This document shows positions 57,301-64,000 of a stretch of DNA of 64,000 nucleotides, piece by piece. The notes below the pieces were generated by a model. The model was not told where the DNA came from. It did no database searches and saw nothing but the letters and a program-made list of their open reading frames with translations. The position numbers were made by a program, and so were the translations under genes. This DNA comes from Acidobacteriota bacterium. GTDB taxonomy: Bacteria; Acidobacteriota; Holophagae; Acanthopleuribacterales; Acanthopleuribacteraceae. The stretch is taken from positions 44,064 through 108,063 of the forward strand of contig JASJCB010000004.1 in assembly GCA_030066195.1 (NCBI GenBank), given 5' to 3'. Numbering within the stretch: the first letter of the stretch is position 1; the number at the start of each line of letters is the position of its first letter.

Positions 57301-58154
57301 CCCTCTTTTTGCCCTCGAAAAGATAAATCCCAAGAAGCTGCTGAAATAAAAGGGATTAGCCGCAGATCGCTCAGATCTGCGCAGATCTGAGCGATCTGTG
57401 GCAAAATTTCCTCCGCTACGAATCCCAGCTCAATAGCTGATAGTCGACGCTCCTGGGCCTGGCTCTTGTTTCCCGGCCATTTAGTGCGCCGCGGCGCATC
57501 ACCAACTCTGTGGTTAAAATCCCTTCTTCCGAGCCCAACAAACGAAGAAGCCGATGAATGACGCAGAACCGAAGCTCGATCGAGGAACCGGCTCTCTCTT
57601 CTTACCTCAGCGTTCTTTGCGTTCTCAGCGGTGAAAAAACGTTCCCATTCCCGCGCCAAGGATGAACCAACGGCTGTATTGAGCCTCTCCACCCCATACC
57701 GGCCGATCGTGCGAACGCCCGGCGGTCCGACGACGCCGGGTTGCACATCGATCGTGATGGAACGGGCATCGATGGTCTGATAGATCCGGTTCAAGAATAC
57801 CTGGGGAGGCGTGGATGCCCGGGCCGGAATCTGGGAGGCCAGGCCGGCCAGGATCATGGGTAAAAACCAACTGCCTACCTTTACATTGACGTCGGGGACA
57901 ATGGGTTGCGGCACGTTGTAGACCATCTCTGAACGGGATAGGGGCCGCTCCTTTGTGATTTGGAAGCGGGTCCGCAGGTGGTCGTAGAAATCCAAGAAGA
58001 AGGGTTTCAGGCCGAATTGCCGTTTGACCAGGAAGTTGTCGGCGAAGCGGGTGAGGCGGTTGCCCTGGATATCGGCGTAGCGTTCGCCCGGGGCCTGCTT
58101 CTCCAGGCGGCGGGTGAGGCGGTGGGCGCCGATGATGGTTGCGGGCCGGTTCAT
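54357..58154 (-). CDS. eCIS protein with repeat-expanded middle region
   Basis: This 1265-residue protein sits where Afp14-like genes usually lie, between the AAA+ ATPase and the LysM adaptor. Residues 1-175 (LTRFADNFLVKRQFGLKPFF, YNVPQPIVPDVNVKVGSWFL) and about 1140-1265 (QLDSQDMAQLCDAVYRHLQR) look like normal eCIS protein. The middle is AT-richer and made of repeats: three 42-residue units (288-413), two or more copies of a block of about 60 residues with HIGGTNQSW, and ENAKNAE-like peptides (FTAENAKNAEVRRE, FTAENTKNAEEREH, EERAQRTRRG). The frame stays open throughout. ATG at 58154 overlaps the ATPase stop by four bases. Function unknown. Confidence 0.7.
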   Translation of the reverse strand: MNRPATIIGAHRLTRRLEKQAPGERYADIQGNRLTRFADNFLVKRQFGLKPFFLDFYDHLRTRFQITKERPLSRSEMVYNVPQPIVPDVNVKVGSWFLPMILAGLASQIPARASTPPQVFLNRIYQTIDARSITIDVQPGVVGPPGVRTIGRYGVERLNTAVGSSLAREWERFFTAENAKNAEVRRESRFLDRASVLRHSSASSFVGLGRRDFNHRVGDAPRRTKWPGNKSQAQERRLSAIELGFVAEEILPQIAQICADLSDLRLIPFISAASWDLSFRGQKEGNERFFSTHLPGNDRVFRSFDRPGRVLGSGMLGTPLGSLDRAEIGRFYSSRLLSRDRVLRSSDRLGRILGERVFGTSFSSMNREEIRRFYSSHLPARDRVLRSSGWFGRIWEERAQRTQRGPDRANTPDLFWFSRVVGGENFGFGTGWSRNHLESLYIGGTNQSWKQSLFSSLHIGNDDRWAGSWLLGNPSVTSLPYSFLNLTLPMPLVRSKNYLESLHIGGTNQSWNRSLFSNLLISRLHHHRTGSWLLSNPSVFSVAFPFLNHAISAAPSRSLERFFHHVDHRQHGEEFWARLTSEYLFAGGPVFNSSGLLERFWEERAQRTRRGPAGAIAFVFPKFLQMHGGDHSWAGTNWDQKYLENNYHIGGMDRRRQQNLLANLHLDRFNHRTESQLLSNLSMFLVFSLVKSSLNRATSLHRPGTAFPYGFPSAFSAVKNLLSHSRYHPYALAKTWNTDDLRTLSSTIQTMNSQVPSTDRSEPHQQTENHTDFTTAVADLHRWGIRTRVERFTTLFPIFRDLHDQWFEGLRPGTLQHRTNQNGPITRTHRTTENRQETRARSHAWERNDHLTNLTDLRRWGGDLFLAELLDIKPRLERMFTAENTKNAEEREHAGEYDRAHPFPISHISIGPEINKFSHGWEPGNFYKTASSTFPVVKDLYSQWWPIYAALSTSRAWSAPARYQTPQFSNWFEKIREERTRRTRRVPEAAGTTLLTKRFSGSRQLKEKSKQERTQIKNLYIDRKDPRTRPWLLETPSVSSLPLFFLNQSIPIHITRTGKEPNQNLSPRFSSASSAVKNSYSHWQPTYARSTASSIVIQQTIPSPLSSSSSPRPLCPLWQKNLLQANHTNIQTSFATWKARNHYETLSRRQIQLSLKTDSGATYGKQAIIQKAVPDRMGRTQQPPPTPAIAQTQEPAPTPQSVFPSEPTGKEREGLLKMIRKEISDHAAAQNPLDQLDSQDMAQLCDAVYRHLQRRLTREKERRGI
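54780..57650. repeat. Cluster of dispersed and tandem repeats inside an eCIS gene
   Basis: The region is studded with copies of short elements such as CCACAGAGGACACAGAGG (near 54800), CACCGCTGAGGACGCTGAGG (54930, 56000; reverse at 55510 and 57620) and TGTCCTCTGTGCCCTCTCTTCCC-like runs (55210, 56330, 56950). Three 126-bp tandem units span about 56916-57293. All are read through in frame by the 54357-58154 gene. Confidence 0.8.
57365..57396. repeat. Perfect 32-bp palindrome
   Basis: GATCGCTCAGATCTGC followed by its exact reverse complement. Flanking CCGCA and TGTGG extend the symmetry imperfectly. The element lies inside the repeat-expanded gene and encodes PQIAQICADLSDLR on the minus strand. 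It resembles a mobile palindromic repeat rather than protein-derived sequence. Confidence 0.9.
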
Positions 58155-60286
58155 GCGGTCACCTCCTCGAAGCCGGTGTCGATGTGGTGGAAGTAGGGGC
58201 CGAAGTCGTTCTTCAGGCAAAGGCGGCCCATCTTCTGGTACTCGCGGCGCACGGCTTGGATCAGGTGGGCCATGCGCAGACTGCCTTCGGCGGCGGCCAG
58301 GAATGTGGCGTTGACGGCGGCGTTGCGGATGGCGCCGCCCGCGAGTTCGAAACGCTCGGCGAGGAAGTGCAGGTCGATATCGTCGGCTTGCGGCACGCGG
58401 GAGCCGAAGGTCTTGGCCCAAATCTGTCGGCGATGCACGGCTTCCGGGAAGGGAAAGCGCACGACGTGCCGCAGGCGGCGCACGAAAGCCTCGTCGATGT
58501 TCTTGGCCAGGTTGGTGGCCAGGATCGCCACGCCCTCGTAACTTTCCAGGCGTTGCAAGAGGTAGTTGACCTCTATGTTGGCGTAGCGGTCGTGGGCGTC
58601 CTTCAGGTCGCCGCGCTTGCCGAAGATAGCATCCGCTTCGTCGAAGAAAAGAATGGCGTTGGCGCCCTGGGCTTGCCGGAACAGGCGCTCCAGGTTCTTT
58701 TCGGTTTCGCCCACGTACTTGCTGATCATGGAGGACACGTCGATCTTGTACAGTTCCAGGCCCAGGCGATGGGCGATGATCTCGGCGGCCATGGTTTTCC
58801 CCGTGCCGGACGGACCGCAGAACAGGGCGACCAGACCGGCGCCGCCCGCCAGTTTGTGGTGCAGCTTCCAGGTCTCGTAGACGCGGCGGCGCAGGATGAC
58901 CTGATCGCAGATTTCCTCCAGTTGATTGCGGGTATCGGCGGGGATGACGATATCGTCCCAGGTGTAGGCCGGGGTGATCTTCCGGGCCAGATCTTCCAGA
59001 CCCGTGCGCGAGAGTTCGCGGCAGGCGGCGAAGCAGTCATCGGTGGTGACGGGTCGACCCGCCAGGGCCGCTTTCTGGGTTGCCCGGATGATGGCGCGGG
59101 AGATGGCGCCGGGCGTCAGGGAGAAACGGTCGGCCAACAGAGCCGCCTCGACGGCCTTGGCTTGGGTCACGCGGTCCAGCCCCGTGGTCCAGGCTTGCAA
59201 CCTGGCCGTGTAGTCGCCGGCGGCGCAGTGCAGGCGGAAGAGACGCCCGGCCGGGAGATCTTCCAGGGGCAAGGCGCGCTCGGCGGCGAGAACGGCGGGG
59301 ACCTGGTGGCCTTCCAGCATGCCGATCAAGGCGTGGCGGTGATTGCCCGAACCCGCAAGCAGGTTATCCCTGTCCTCGATGTACAGCAGCGCACCGTATA
59401 GCAGGGCCTGACGCATCACTCGGGCGGCGCCGTCTCGCGGGTGCGAACAGGCTGCCTGGAAGCGGTCCATGGTCAGGTGGAACAGGGGCCTGTTTTCGCG
59501 GGCGGCCAGGTGATGGGCCAGATCCAGTTTCCCCGCGCCTCGCGGTCCGTAGAAATGGAACAGGCGGCCCGCCAGGCCGCCGTCCAACAGCCGGTCCAGG
59601 GGCAGGTGCTCGGACACCCGCGTGTGCCCGTCGGCCTTCGCCGTCCGGCACCAGGGTTCGATGGCTGCGTCCGATAGCCCGTGGCCCATGGCCTCGTGAA
59701 GCAGGTGATCGTCCAGGCGCACCATGCAGCGTACCAGGGGTTGTTTGTCGGCGTCTACCAGGTGAACCAGACGGTAGCGGCGCAAGGCGGCGTCCGCGTA
59801 GAAGGCGGGCAGGCACTCCGCGCGTTCGGCGGGCGAGGTGCAGAAAAGGTCCAGGCAAAAGGCGATGCGGGGTTCGACGGCGTTGATATCGTCCTGAAGA
59901 AATCCCAACAGCTTGCGGTAATGGGGCTGCCAGGCAGTTGCCAGGGCCAGCGTCAAAACGTTGAACTCGAAGTGGGTGAGTTTCAGGATACAGGCAAGGC
60001 GATAGAGGGCGGGTATCCGGTCGATGTTCAGGGACGCTTCCAACCTGGCGGTCGTGATGCGTTCCGCTTCCTGTGCCCGGGCCTCCCGGTCCCGGTGAAC
60101 CACGGCCGCGCCTGACTTGCCTTGCAGGGCGCCGGTCAGGGCGGTTTCGGCTTCCTCGCGGGTGACGGTGAGCCCGGCGAACTTGTTGATGCCTTCCTCG
60201 GGCTTGCGTAAACGGGCGGCCAGGCGATGATCCAATACCGCGAAGAGGTCGTATAGATAGTCCACATGGTGTTCGTAGGGGGTCAT
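58151..60286 (-). CDS. AAA+ ATPase of the eCIS (Afp15-like)
   Basis: The 711-residue protein has an N-terminal helical region, a degenerate first AAA-like domain (FHFYGPRGAGKLDLAHHLAA, without the GKS/T) and an active C-terminal AAA+ domain with Walker A FCGPSGTGKTMAAEI, Walker B AILFFDEADAIFGKR and sensor motif VAILATNLAKNIDEAFVRRL. It likely helps assemble or length-control the particle. It overlaps DUF4255 and the next gene by four bases each. Confidence 0.92.
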   Translation of the reverse strand: MTPYEHHVDYLYDLFAVLDHRLAARLRKPEEGINKFAGLTVTREEAETALTGALQGKSGAAVVHRDREARAQEAERITTARLEASLNIDRIPALYRLACILKLTHFEFNVLTLALATAWQPHYRKLLGFLQDDINAVEPRIAFCLDLFCTSPAERAECLPAFYADAALRRYRLVHLVDADKQPLVRCMVRLDDHLLHEAMGHGLSDAAIEPWCRTAKADGHTRVSEHLPLDRLLDGGLAGRLFHFYGPRGAGKLDLAHHLAARENRPLFHLTMDRFQAACSHPRDGAARVMRQALLYGALLYIEDRDNLLAGSGNHRHALIGMLEGHQVPAVLAAERALPLEDLPAGRLFRLHCAAGDYTARLQAWTTGLDRVTQAKAVEAALLADRFSLTPGAISRAIIRATQKAALAGRPVTTDDCFAACRELSRTGLEDLARKITPAYTWDDIVIPADTRNQLEEICDQVILRRRVYETWKLHHKLAGGAGLVALFCGPSGTGKTMAAEIIAHRLGLELYKIDVSSMISKYVGETEKNLERLFRQAQGANAILFFDEADAIFGKRGDLKDAHDRYANIEVNYLLQRLESYEGVAILATNLAKNIDEAFVRRLRHVVRFPFPEAVHRRQIWAKTFGSRVPQADDIDLHFLAERFELAGGAIRNAAVNATFLAAAEGSLRMAHLIQAVRREYQKMGRLCLKNDFGPYFHHIDTGFEEVTA

Positions 60287-60861
60287 GGGTTGACCTCCGG
60301 GAGAGCGGGCCGTAGCGTGTTGTCTACACGGTCGGTGCGCGGGGTGATGATTTCGATACCGGTGTCCAGGGCGACCACGCGGACGCGGTAGAAGATGCCC
60401 AGGCGGTAGGTGCTGCCCAGGGCGCCCCAGATCCGGGTCTGGTCCTCGATGGTATAGGCGCAGAGGTCCAACTTCAGGGCGTCTTCCCGGTGGGCGAGGG
60501 CTCCTTTCAGGCGGTCCGGCTCGATCTGGGTGAAACCGTGCAGAATACTCATGGCGGTGCCCAGGGCGCGGTGCTCGTCGGCAAGGTCGTTGGCCAGGGC
60601 GGTCATCAGGTAGAAGAGGTGCAGTTCCAGGGCCTCGCGGCGGCGGGTTTGTTGACCGGTGACCTGCCGACTCGCGCCGGGTTTCATGGGGTTGGGCTCC
60701 AGGTGGAAGAGGAAGAGATTGACCAGCGGTTTGCCGTCGGAGCGGTTGCCGAAGTCGGCGGGGCTGACCGAGGTGACCTCGAAGAAGGCTGGGTCCTGCC
60801 CGTCCTTCAGCAGGCTGGTTAGCGTATGGGTGACGTCGCCGATGGTGGTTTGGATAGGCAT
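60283..60861 (-). CDS. DUF4255 protein (Afp16-like tube terminator)
   Basis: The 192-residue protein is a DUF4255 member: IGDVTHTLTSLLKDGQDPAF, VNLFLFHLEPNPMKPGAS, LELHLFYLMTALANDLADEH, LGTAMSILHGF. In Afp/PVC the equivalent protein caps the tube end. AGAGG precedes the ATG. Confidence 0.88.
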   Translation of the reverse strand: MPIQTTIGDVTHTLTSLLKDGQDPAFFEVTSVSPADFGNRSDGKPLVNLFLFHLEPNPMKPGASRQVTGQQTRRREALELHLFYLMTALANDLADEHRALGTAMSILHGFTQIEPDRLKGALAHREDALKLDLCAYTIEDQTRIWGALGSTYRLGIFYRVRVVALDTGIEIITPRTDRVDNTLRPALPEVNP

Positions 60862-60876
60862 GGTTTCCTCTTCAGT

Positions 60877-61338
60877 TTACAGGGGCGGTAGGACTTTGAA
60901 GCCCTCGCAGGCGATTTCCAGGGTTTCGACGGCCATGTCGGAGCCGCCGGCGGCCTTCAGGTCGGGCCCGGACCACTTGACGGGAAAGGCGTTCAGCAGT
61001 TGCCAGCGTTTGACGCGTTTGCCCTTTTCATCCGTGAGCCGGATGGCGATGTTGTTGATCAGCTTGCGCGGGTTCAGCAGGAAGATGCCGCTGGTCACGC
61101 TGCCCATCCAGGCTTGCAGCAGGTTGGAGCGGGTGACGCCCTTCTTGAGCGTGATGTTGTTGTGGGACGTGTGGCTGGGGAAGAGCAGGGTGCAGGAGTT
61201 GCGGCCGCCCTCGTTCAGGGTCTCGAACTTCTTTTCCACCTGAAGGCCGGTGCACTCGGTGAAAGCGCCGACCAGCACCATGTTCAACGACAGCCTGAAG
61301 TTGAAGCCGGGATAGGGATCGGTCTCGCGGCGGGGCAT
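60877..61338 (-). CDS. Inner tube protein (gp19/Afp1-like)
   Basis: The 153-residue protein matches phage tail tube proteins: DPYPGFNFRLSLNMVLVGAF, TECTGLQVEKKFETLNEGG, LKKGVTRSNLLQAWMGSVTS, AFPVKWSGPDLKAAGGSDMA and VETLEIACEGF at the end. A second tube-type gene is cut by the right edge. GGAGG precedes the ATG. Confidence 0.92.
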   Translation of the reverse strand: MPRRETDPYPGFNFRLSLNMVLVGAFTECTGLQVEKKFETLNEGGRNSCTLLFPSHTSHNNITLKKGVTRSNLLQAWMGSVTSGIFLLNPRKLINNIAIRLTDEKGKRVKRWQLLNAFPVKWSGPDLKAAGGSDMAVETLEIACEGFKVLPPL

Positions 61339-61341
61339 GGG

Positions 61342-63219
61342 TTAAACCTCCGTGGGATTGAGAATGGAATCGGTGTTGAAGAGGACGCCGTCCTCGTGGC
61401 GGGTGATGGTGACCAGAATGAACTCGGCGGGCAGTACGGGCGCAAAGCCCAGCAGGGCGATGACACGGCCCTGGTCCACCGATTCGGGAGGATTGGTTTC
61501 CTCGTCGCACTTCACGAAGTAGGCCTCGCTTTCGGTGGTCCCGGCCAGATCACCGGCAAGGAAGAGTTCGTTCATAAAGAGGCTGAGAGTGGCGGCGATT
61601 TCGTCCCAAAGATCGGGGTCGTTGGGCTCGAAAACGGCCTCCATCAGGGTGTCACGAATGAAGCGCTCCAGTCGCAGGTAGAGCAGCCGTACACTGACAT
61701 AGGTCCAGCGCACATCCTTGGGAGTATTGCCGTACCACAGGGTTCTGGCGCCCCAAACGCGTACGCCCTTGCCGGGCACGCAGTCCAAACAGTTGACGCC
61801 TTTGCTGTTGAGCAGGCCTTGCTCGCCGTGGGTCAAACCCACCTGCAAGGCCGTAGCGCCGCTGAGGAAGTAGTTTGCGGGCGCGGCGCCCAATCCCCGT
61901 TCATGGACGGTGCGGCTGTAGATGCCGGCCACGTGCCCGGACGGCGGTACCCAGAGGTCGCCTTTACCGGGGTAGGGGAGACGTAACCAGGGATGGTAGA
62001 CGGCGCCGTTGCGGGCGCCGCTATAGAGGTGGAAATTGCGAACCAGGTTGGTGAGCGTGCGGATGCCCCGGTCCATGCCGGTGGGCCTGGGCGGATCCAG
62101 AATGGCGAAGCGCGGCGCGGCGCGTTCGGCGTGGATGATCAGGTGGCGTAACCCCTCCTCGTATTGGGTGTGGTTTTCGCGCCTGCCGGGTTCCTTTTGC
62201 CAGATGGGACCCGAGCGGGTATCCGCCTGGCGGCGCGCCGGTGAACCGGCCAGGACCAGGTCGGGAATGGCAATGGTTTCCACCTCGGCCACATCCTCCA
62301 GGCAAGCCAGACCCTTGGGGGGACGCTTGCCCAGATTGTCGAACAGGGGTCGGCCGTGGGGTCCCCGGTAGCCCGTGTAGGCTTCCGCTTTCGGCAGGGG
62401 CGCCCGCATCTCGGCGCCCCCGGCCAGACAACCCCGCCAGATATCGCGGCGGGGCTCGTAATCCGGTGCGTCACCGATCAATTCGGCGGTCACCAGGGTG
62501 CTCAGTCCCTCGCGCTTGCGGTCTTGCGGGTCCGTGTAGAAGCCGTTGCCGTCGATCACCTTGCAGACGAAACGCTCGTGACGCGGGTCCATGCTCAACT
62601 GATCGAAGGTTTCCAGCCGGTTGCCGTGGCGAACCTCCAGCTTGAACCCCCGTGCGAAGATGCGCGCGTCCTCGTTGAAGCGGGCCTCGGCGGCCGCCTG
62701 ATCCTCGTCGAGCCGTTTACAGACTGGCATGGCCTGGTCGAAGACATAGACGGGGTCGGAGTGTCCGTCCCTCAAGCGGATCAGGGCGCTACGCAACGGT
62801 TCCCCGCTTTGCAGACGGCCCAGTTCGATCTTGCGGTCGGACATGCCCCACACGGTGACCTCGATCGCGTTACCCCACTCACCCGGAGAACGTGCCGTCA
62901 GCCGCAAGGGCAGCAGGCCGCCGGTCAATACGCCCAGGTCCAGAGAGGCGGGCCGATCTTGCGGGTGGACGACGCGCACCACCCGGCAAGCCTGACCGCC
63001 GTTGAGGAAGAAGGCATGGACGGCAGGCGCCAGATAACTGTGCCCGACCAGATCACCGAAGACGGCCAGGAAGGCGCCCGATGAGGTGAGCCGTACGGGC
63101 CGGTTCACCGGGCCGCGTTCCGCCATGCCCACCAGGCCCAGAATCCCCAAACTGGGGACCACGGCCTCGGGCGGCAAGCGAACCTGTTCTGCGATGGCAA
63201 TGCCGGGTTTGGCTGTCAT
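61342..63219 (-). CDS. Contractile tail sheath protein
   Basis: The 625-residue protein has the sheath N-terminal domain (PSLGILGLVGMAERGPVNRP, FFLNGGQACRVVRVVHPQDR), a central insertion of about 250 residues, and the conserved C-terminal core (VWGARTLWYGNTPKDVRWTY, VRLLYLRLERFIRDTLMEAV, FEPNDPDLWDEIAATLSLFM, YFVKCDEETNPPESVDQGRV). Afp/PVC systems usually have two or three sheath genes; others may lie beyond the edge. AAGAGGATGTT precedes the ATG. Confidence 0.95.
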   Translation of the reverse strand: MTAKPGIAIAEQVRLPPEAVVPSLGILGLVGMAERGPVNRPVRLTSSGAFLAVFGDLVGHSYLAPAVHAFFLNGGQACRVVRVVHPQDRPASLDLGVLTGGLLPLRLTARSPGEWGNAIEVTVWGMSDRKIELGRLQSGEPLRSALIRLRDGHSDPVYVFDQAMPVCKRLDEDQAAAEARFNEDARIFARGFKLEVRHGNRLETFDQLSMDPRHERFVCKVIDGNGFYTDPQDRKREGLSTLVTAELIGDAPDYEPRRDIWRGCLAGGAEMRAPLPKAEAYTGYRGPHGRPLFDNLGKRPPKGLACLEDVAEVETIAIPDLVLAGSPARRQADTRSGPIWQKEPGRRENHTQYEEGLRHLIIHAERAAPRFAILDPPRPTGMDRGIRTLTNLVRNFHLYSGARNGAVYHPWLRLPYPGKGDLWVPPSGHVAGIYSRTVHERGLGAAPANYFLSGATALQVGLTHGEQGLLNSKGVNCLDCVPGKGVRVWGARTLWYGNTPKDVRWTYVSVRLLYLRLERFIRDTLMEAVFEPNDPDLWDEIAATLSLFMNELFLAGDLAGTTESEAYFVKCDEETNPPESVDQGRVIALLGFAPVLPAEFILVTITRHEDGVLFNTDSILNPTEV

Positions 63220-63228
63220 AACATCCTC

Positions 63229-63423
63229 TTACGCCGACCGCACCGCTTGACGGGCGGCCTCCTCCGCGGCCTCGTTGATTTCCCGGTTGATGCCGGAAAC
63301 CTCCTTGACCCAGAGGTGCCGCTCGCGGTGCGGCATGTCCATGATTTCTTCCTTGGACCAGTGAAAGTGATAGGCCAGAAAGGCCACTTCACGGGTGAGC
63401 TCTTCCCGGGGGTAACGCGCTAT
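63229..63423 (-). CDS. Small eCIS protein with non-canonical start
   Basis: A 64-codon frame encodes YPREELTREVAFLAYHFHWS, KEEIMDMPHRERHLWVKEVS and a helical tail to RQAVRSA. This is a pattern I know from short proteins next to sheath genes in many eCIS loci (DUF6760-like). No ATG, GTG or TTG precedes the conserved YPREEL region before the in-frame stop at 63436-63438. The first plausible start is ATA at 63421-63423, overlapping the upstream TAG as ATAG. Alternatively it is reached by a -1 frameshift from the upstream gene over a G-run. It ends 10 bases before the sheath ATG. Confidence 0.72.
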   Translation of the reverse strand: MARYPREELTREVAFLAYHFHWSKEEIMDMPHRERHLWVKEVSGINREINEAAEEAARQAVRSA

Positions 63424-63800
63424 ACCCCCACCAACTCACCCCCGGCCGTCACGTTGTCGTCTACCTCGAAGCAGTTATCGCACTCGGGGCAACTGACGGT
63501 AACGCGCGACTGTCCGTTGGCGTTGATGCGCCAGTAGAAGTCTTGCAGGTAGGCCAGGTCAGCCGAGAACAGGTTCTCGATGACGCCGGGGTTGACACTT
63601 TTGAGATCGCCCAGTTTGGTGATGACGCGGCCCAGCAGGATGACTACCAGGTAGGCCTTGTTGCGCGCCACGCGGGGGTCTTCCAGCGGGGCGATCTCGT
63701 CGCGGGCGTTGGCCAGGCGCATGGTGCCCTCGCGGTGCAACCGGCCTTCCTTGTCCACGTAACCCATGGGAAGCATAAATTGGTATTCAGTTTGTAACAT
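63420..63800 (-). CDS. eCIS tail-assembly-chaperone-like protein
   Basis: This 126-residue protein (TEYQFMLPMGYVDKEGRLHR, GTMRLANARDEIAPLEDPRV, YLVVILLGRVITKLGDLKSV) resembles small tail assembly proteins found between tube and sheath genes in eCIS loci. Near its C-terminus is a possible metal site, SCPECDNCFEV. Its ATG overlaps the upstream stop (TAATG). Its own stop TAG overlaps the start of the small gene downstream. Confidence 0.7.
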   Translation of the reverse strand: MLQTEYQFMLPMGYVDKEGRLHREGTMRLANARDEIAPLEDPRVARNKAYLVVILLGRVITKLGDLKSVNPGVIENLFSADLAYLQDFYWRINANGQSRVTVSCPECDNCFEVDDNVTAGGELVGV

Positions 63801-64000
63801 TATGCCCACTCCACTGCTTCACAGACGAATTCGATGGACTCGATGGCCAGTTCCGTGCCGCCGGTGGCCTTGAGGTCGGGACCGGTCCACTTGTTGGGCC
63901 AGGCTTCGAGCAGGTTCCAGCGAACGGCCTCGGCGCCCTTTTCGTCGTTGACGATGATGGACACGGTGGCCTTGCGGTCCACATCGCCGTCGATGCCCTT
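63800..64000 (-). CDS. Tube protein, C-terminal part (gene runs off the right edge)
   Basis: The 66 visible residues, beginning KGIDGDVDRKATVSIIVNDE and containing NLLEAWPNKWTGPDLKATGG and ELAIESIEFVCEAVEW, match the C-terminal half of gp19-type tube proteins, close to that of the 60877-61338 gene. It would correspond to Afp1 or Afp5. The start lies beyond 64000. Confidence 0.88.
   Translation of the reverse strand, partial: KGIDGDVDRKATVSIIVNDEKGAEAVRWNLLEAWPNKWTGPDLKATGGTELAIESIEFVCEAVEWA

Noticed and set aside
40895..64000. Complete prophage
   Set aside because: No capsid, portal, terminase, integrase or lysis gene is present, and DUF4157, DUF4255 and the AAA+ ATPase point to an eCIS.

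Overview
The window reads as a chromosomal segment of a Gram-negative bacterium with moderately high GC. It has a complete set of genes for making CMP-KDO (so it makes lipopolysaccharide), long multidomain signalling proteins, and stretches rich in dispersed intergenic repeats. No rRNA or taxon-specific marker is present. The mix (a giant Ser/Thr kinase-ATPase-GAF-histidine kinase fusion, a possible double-CXXC protein, an extracellular contractile injection system with a DUF4157 protein) fits Acidobacteriota or a myxobacteria-like lineage, but this is a weak inference.

Layout. 0.3-4.9 kb: a PhoB/PhoR-type two-component pair followed by a membrane transglutaminase in one operon. 5-13 kb: housekeeping genes on the minus strand (an unknown secreted or anchored protein, pyrF, rho, engB, then tig-clpP-clpX) and a tRNA-Leu(UAG). 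13-23 kb: small unknown proteins, a 1733-aa kinase fusion, a 42-bp tandem repeat tract and a sensor histidine kinase. 23-24.5 kb: a secreted eight-loop EF-hand protein and a non-coding stretch with hairpins. 24.5-28.7 kb: the kdsB-pyrG-kdsA-kdsD operon, in which pyrG supplies the CTP used by KdsB. 28.9-40 kb: a mixed accessory region with a cystathionine gamma-synthase/lyase, a small unknown gene preceded by a terminator-like hairpin, a truncated hotdog thioesterase, an AraC regulator with NmrA-like and DUF1772 genes in AT-richer DNA, a CopA copper ATPase, a PEBP-family protein and a single-chain L-serine dehydratase. 40.2-40.5 kb carries an inverted relative of the repeats at 20.7 kb.

40.9-64 kb is one minus-strand operon for an extracellular contractile injection system (eCIS, Afp/PVC/MAC type), running off the right edge. 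In transcription order it holds a tube protein (partial), a small tail-chaperone-like protein, a previously uncalled 64-codon gene, the sheath, a second tube protein, a DUF4255 tube terminator, a AAA+ ATPase, a very long repeat-expanded protein, a LysM tube/baseplate adaptor, GpD-like and gpV-like spike proteins, gp25, two J-like baseplate proteins, a propeller-tail-I fusion, a fibre-like protein, a DUF4157 HExxH protein and a PAAR tip. Nearly all junctions are ATGA/TGATG/GTGA overlaps or gaps of about 35 nt or less, so the genes are probably translationally coupled.

The most unusual points are: the eCIS gene at 54357-58154, where about 1000 codons of AT-richer dispersed and tandem repeats sit in frame between two conserved-looking ends; the hidden small eCIS gene that appears to start at a non-canonical ATA overlapping the preceding stop, or to be reached by a frameshift; the matching GANTC-rich repeat tracts at 20.7 and 40.4 kb; the terminator-like leader upstream of 30118-30552; and a histidine kinase module whose expected phospho-acceptor histidine appears to be glycine.
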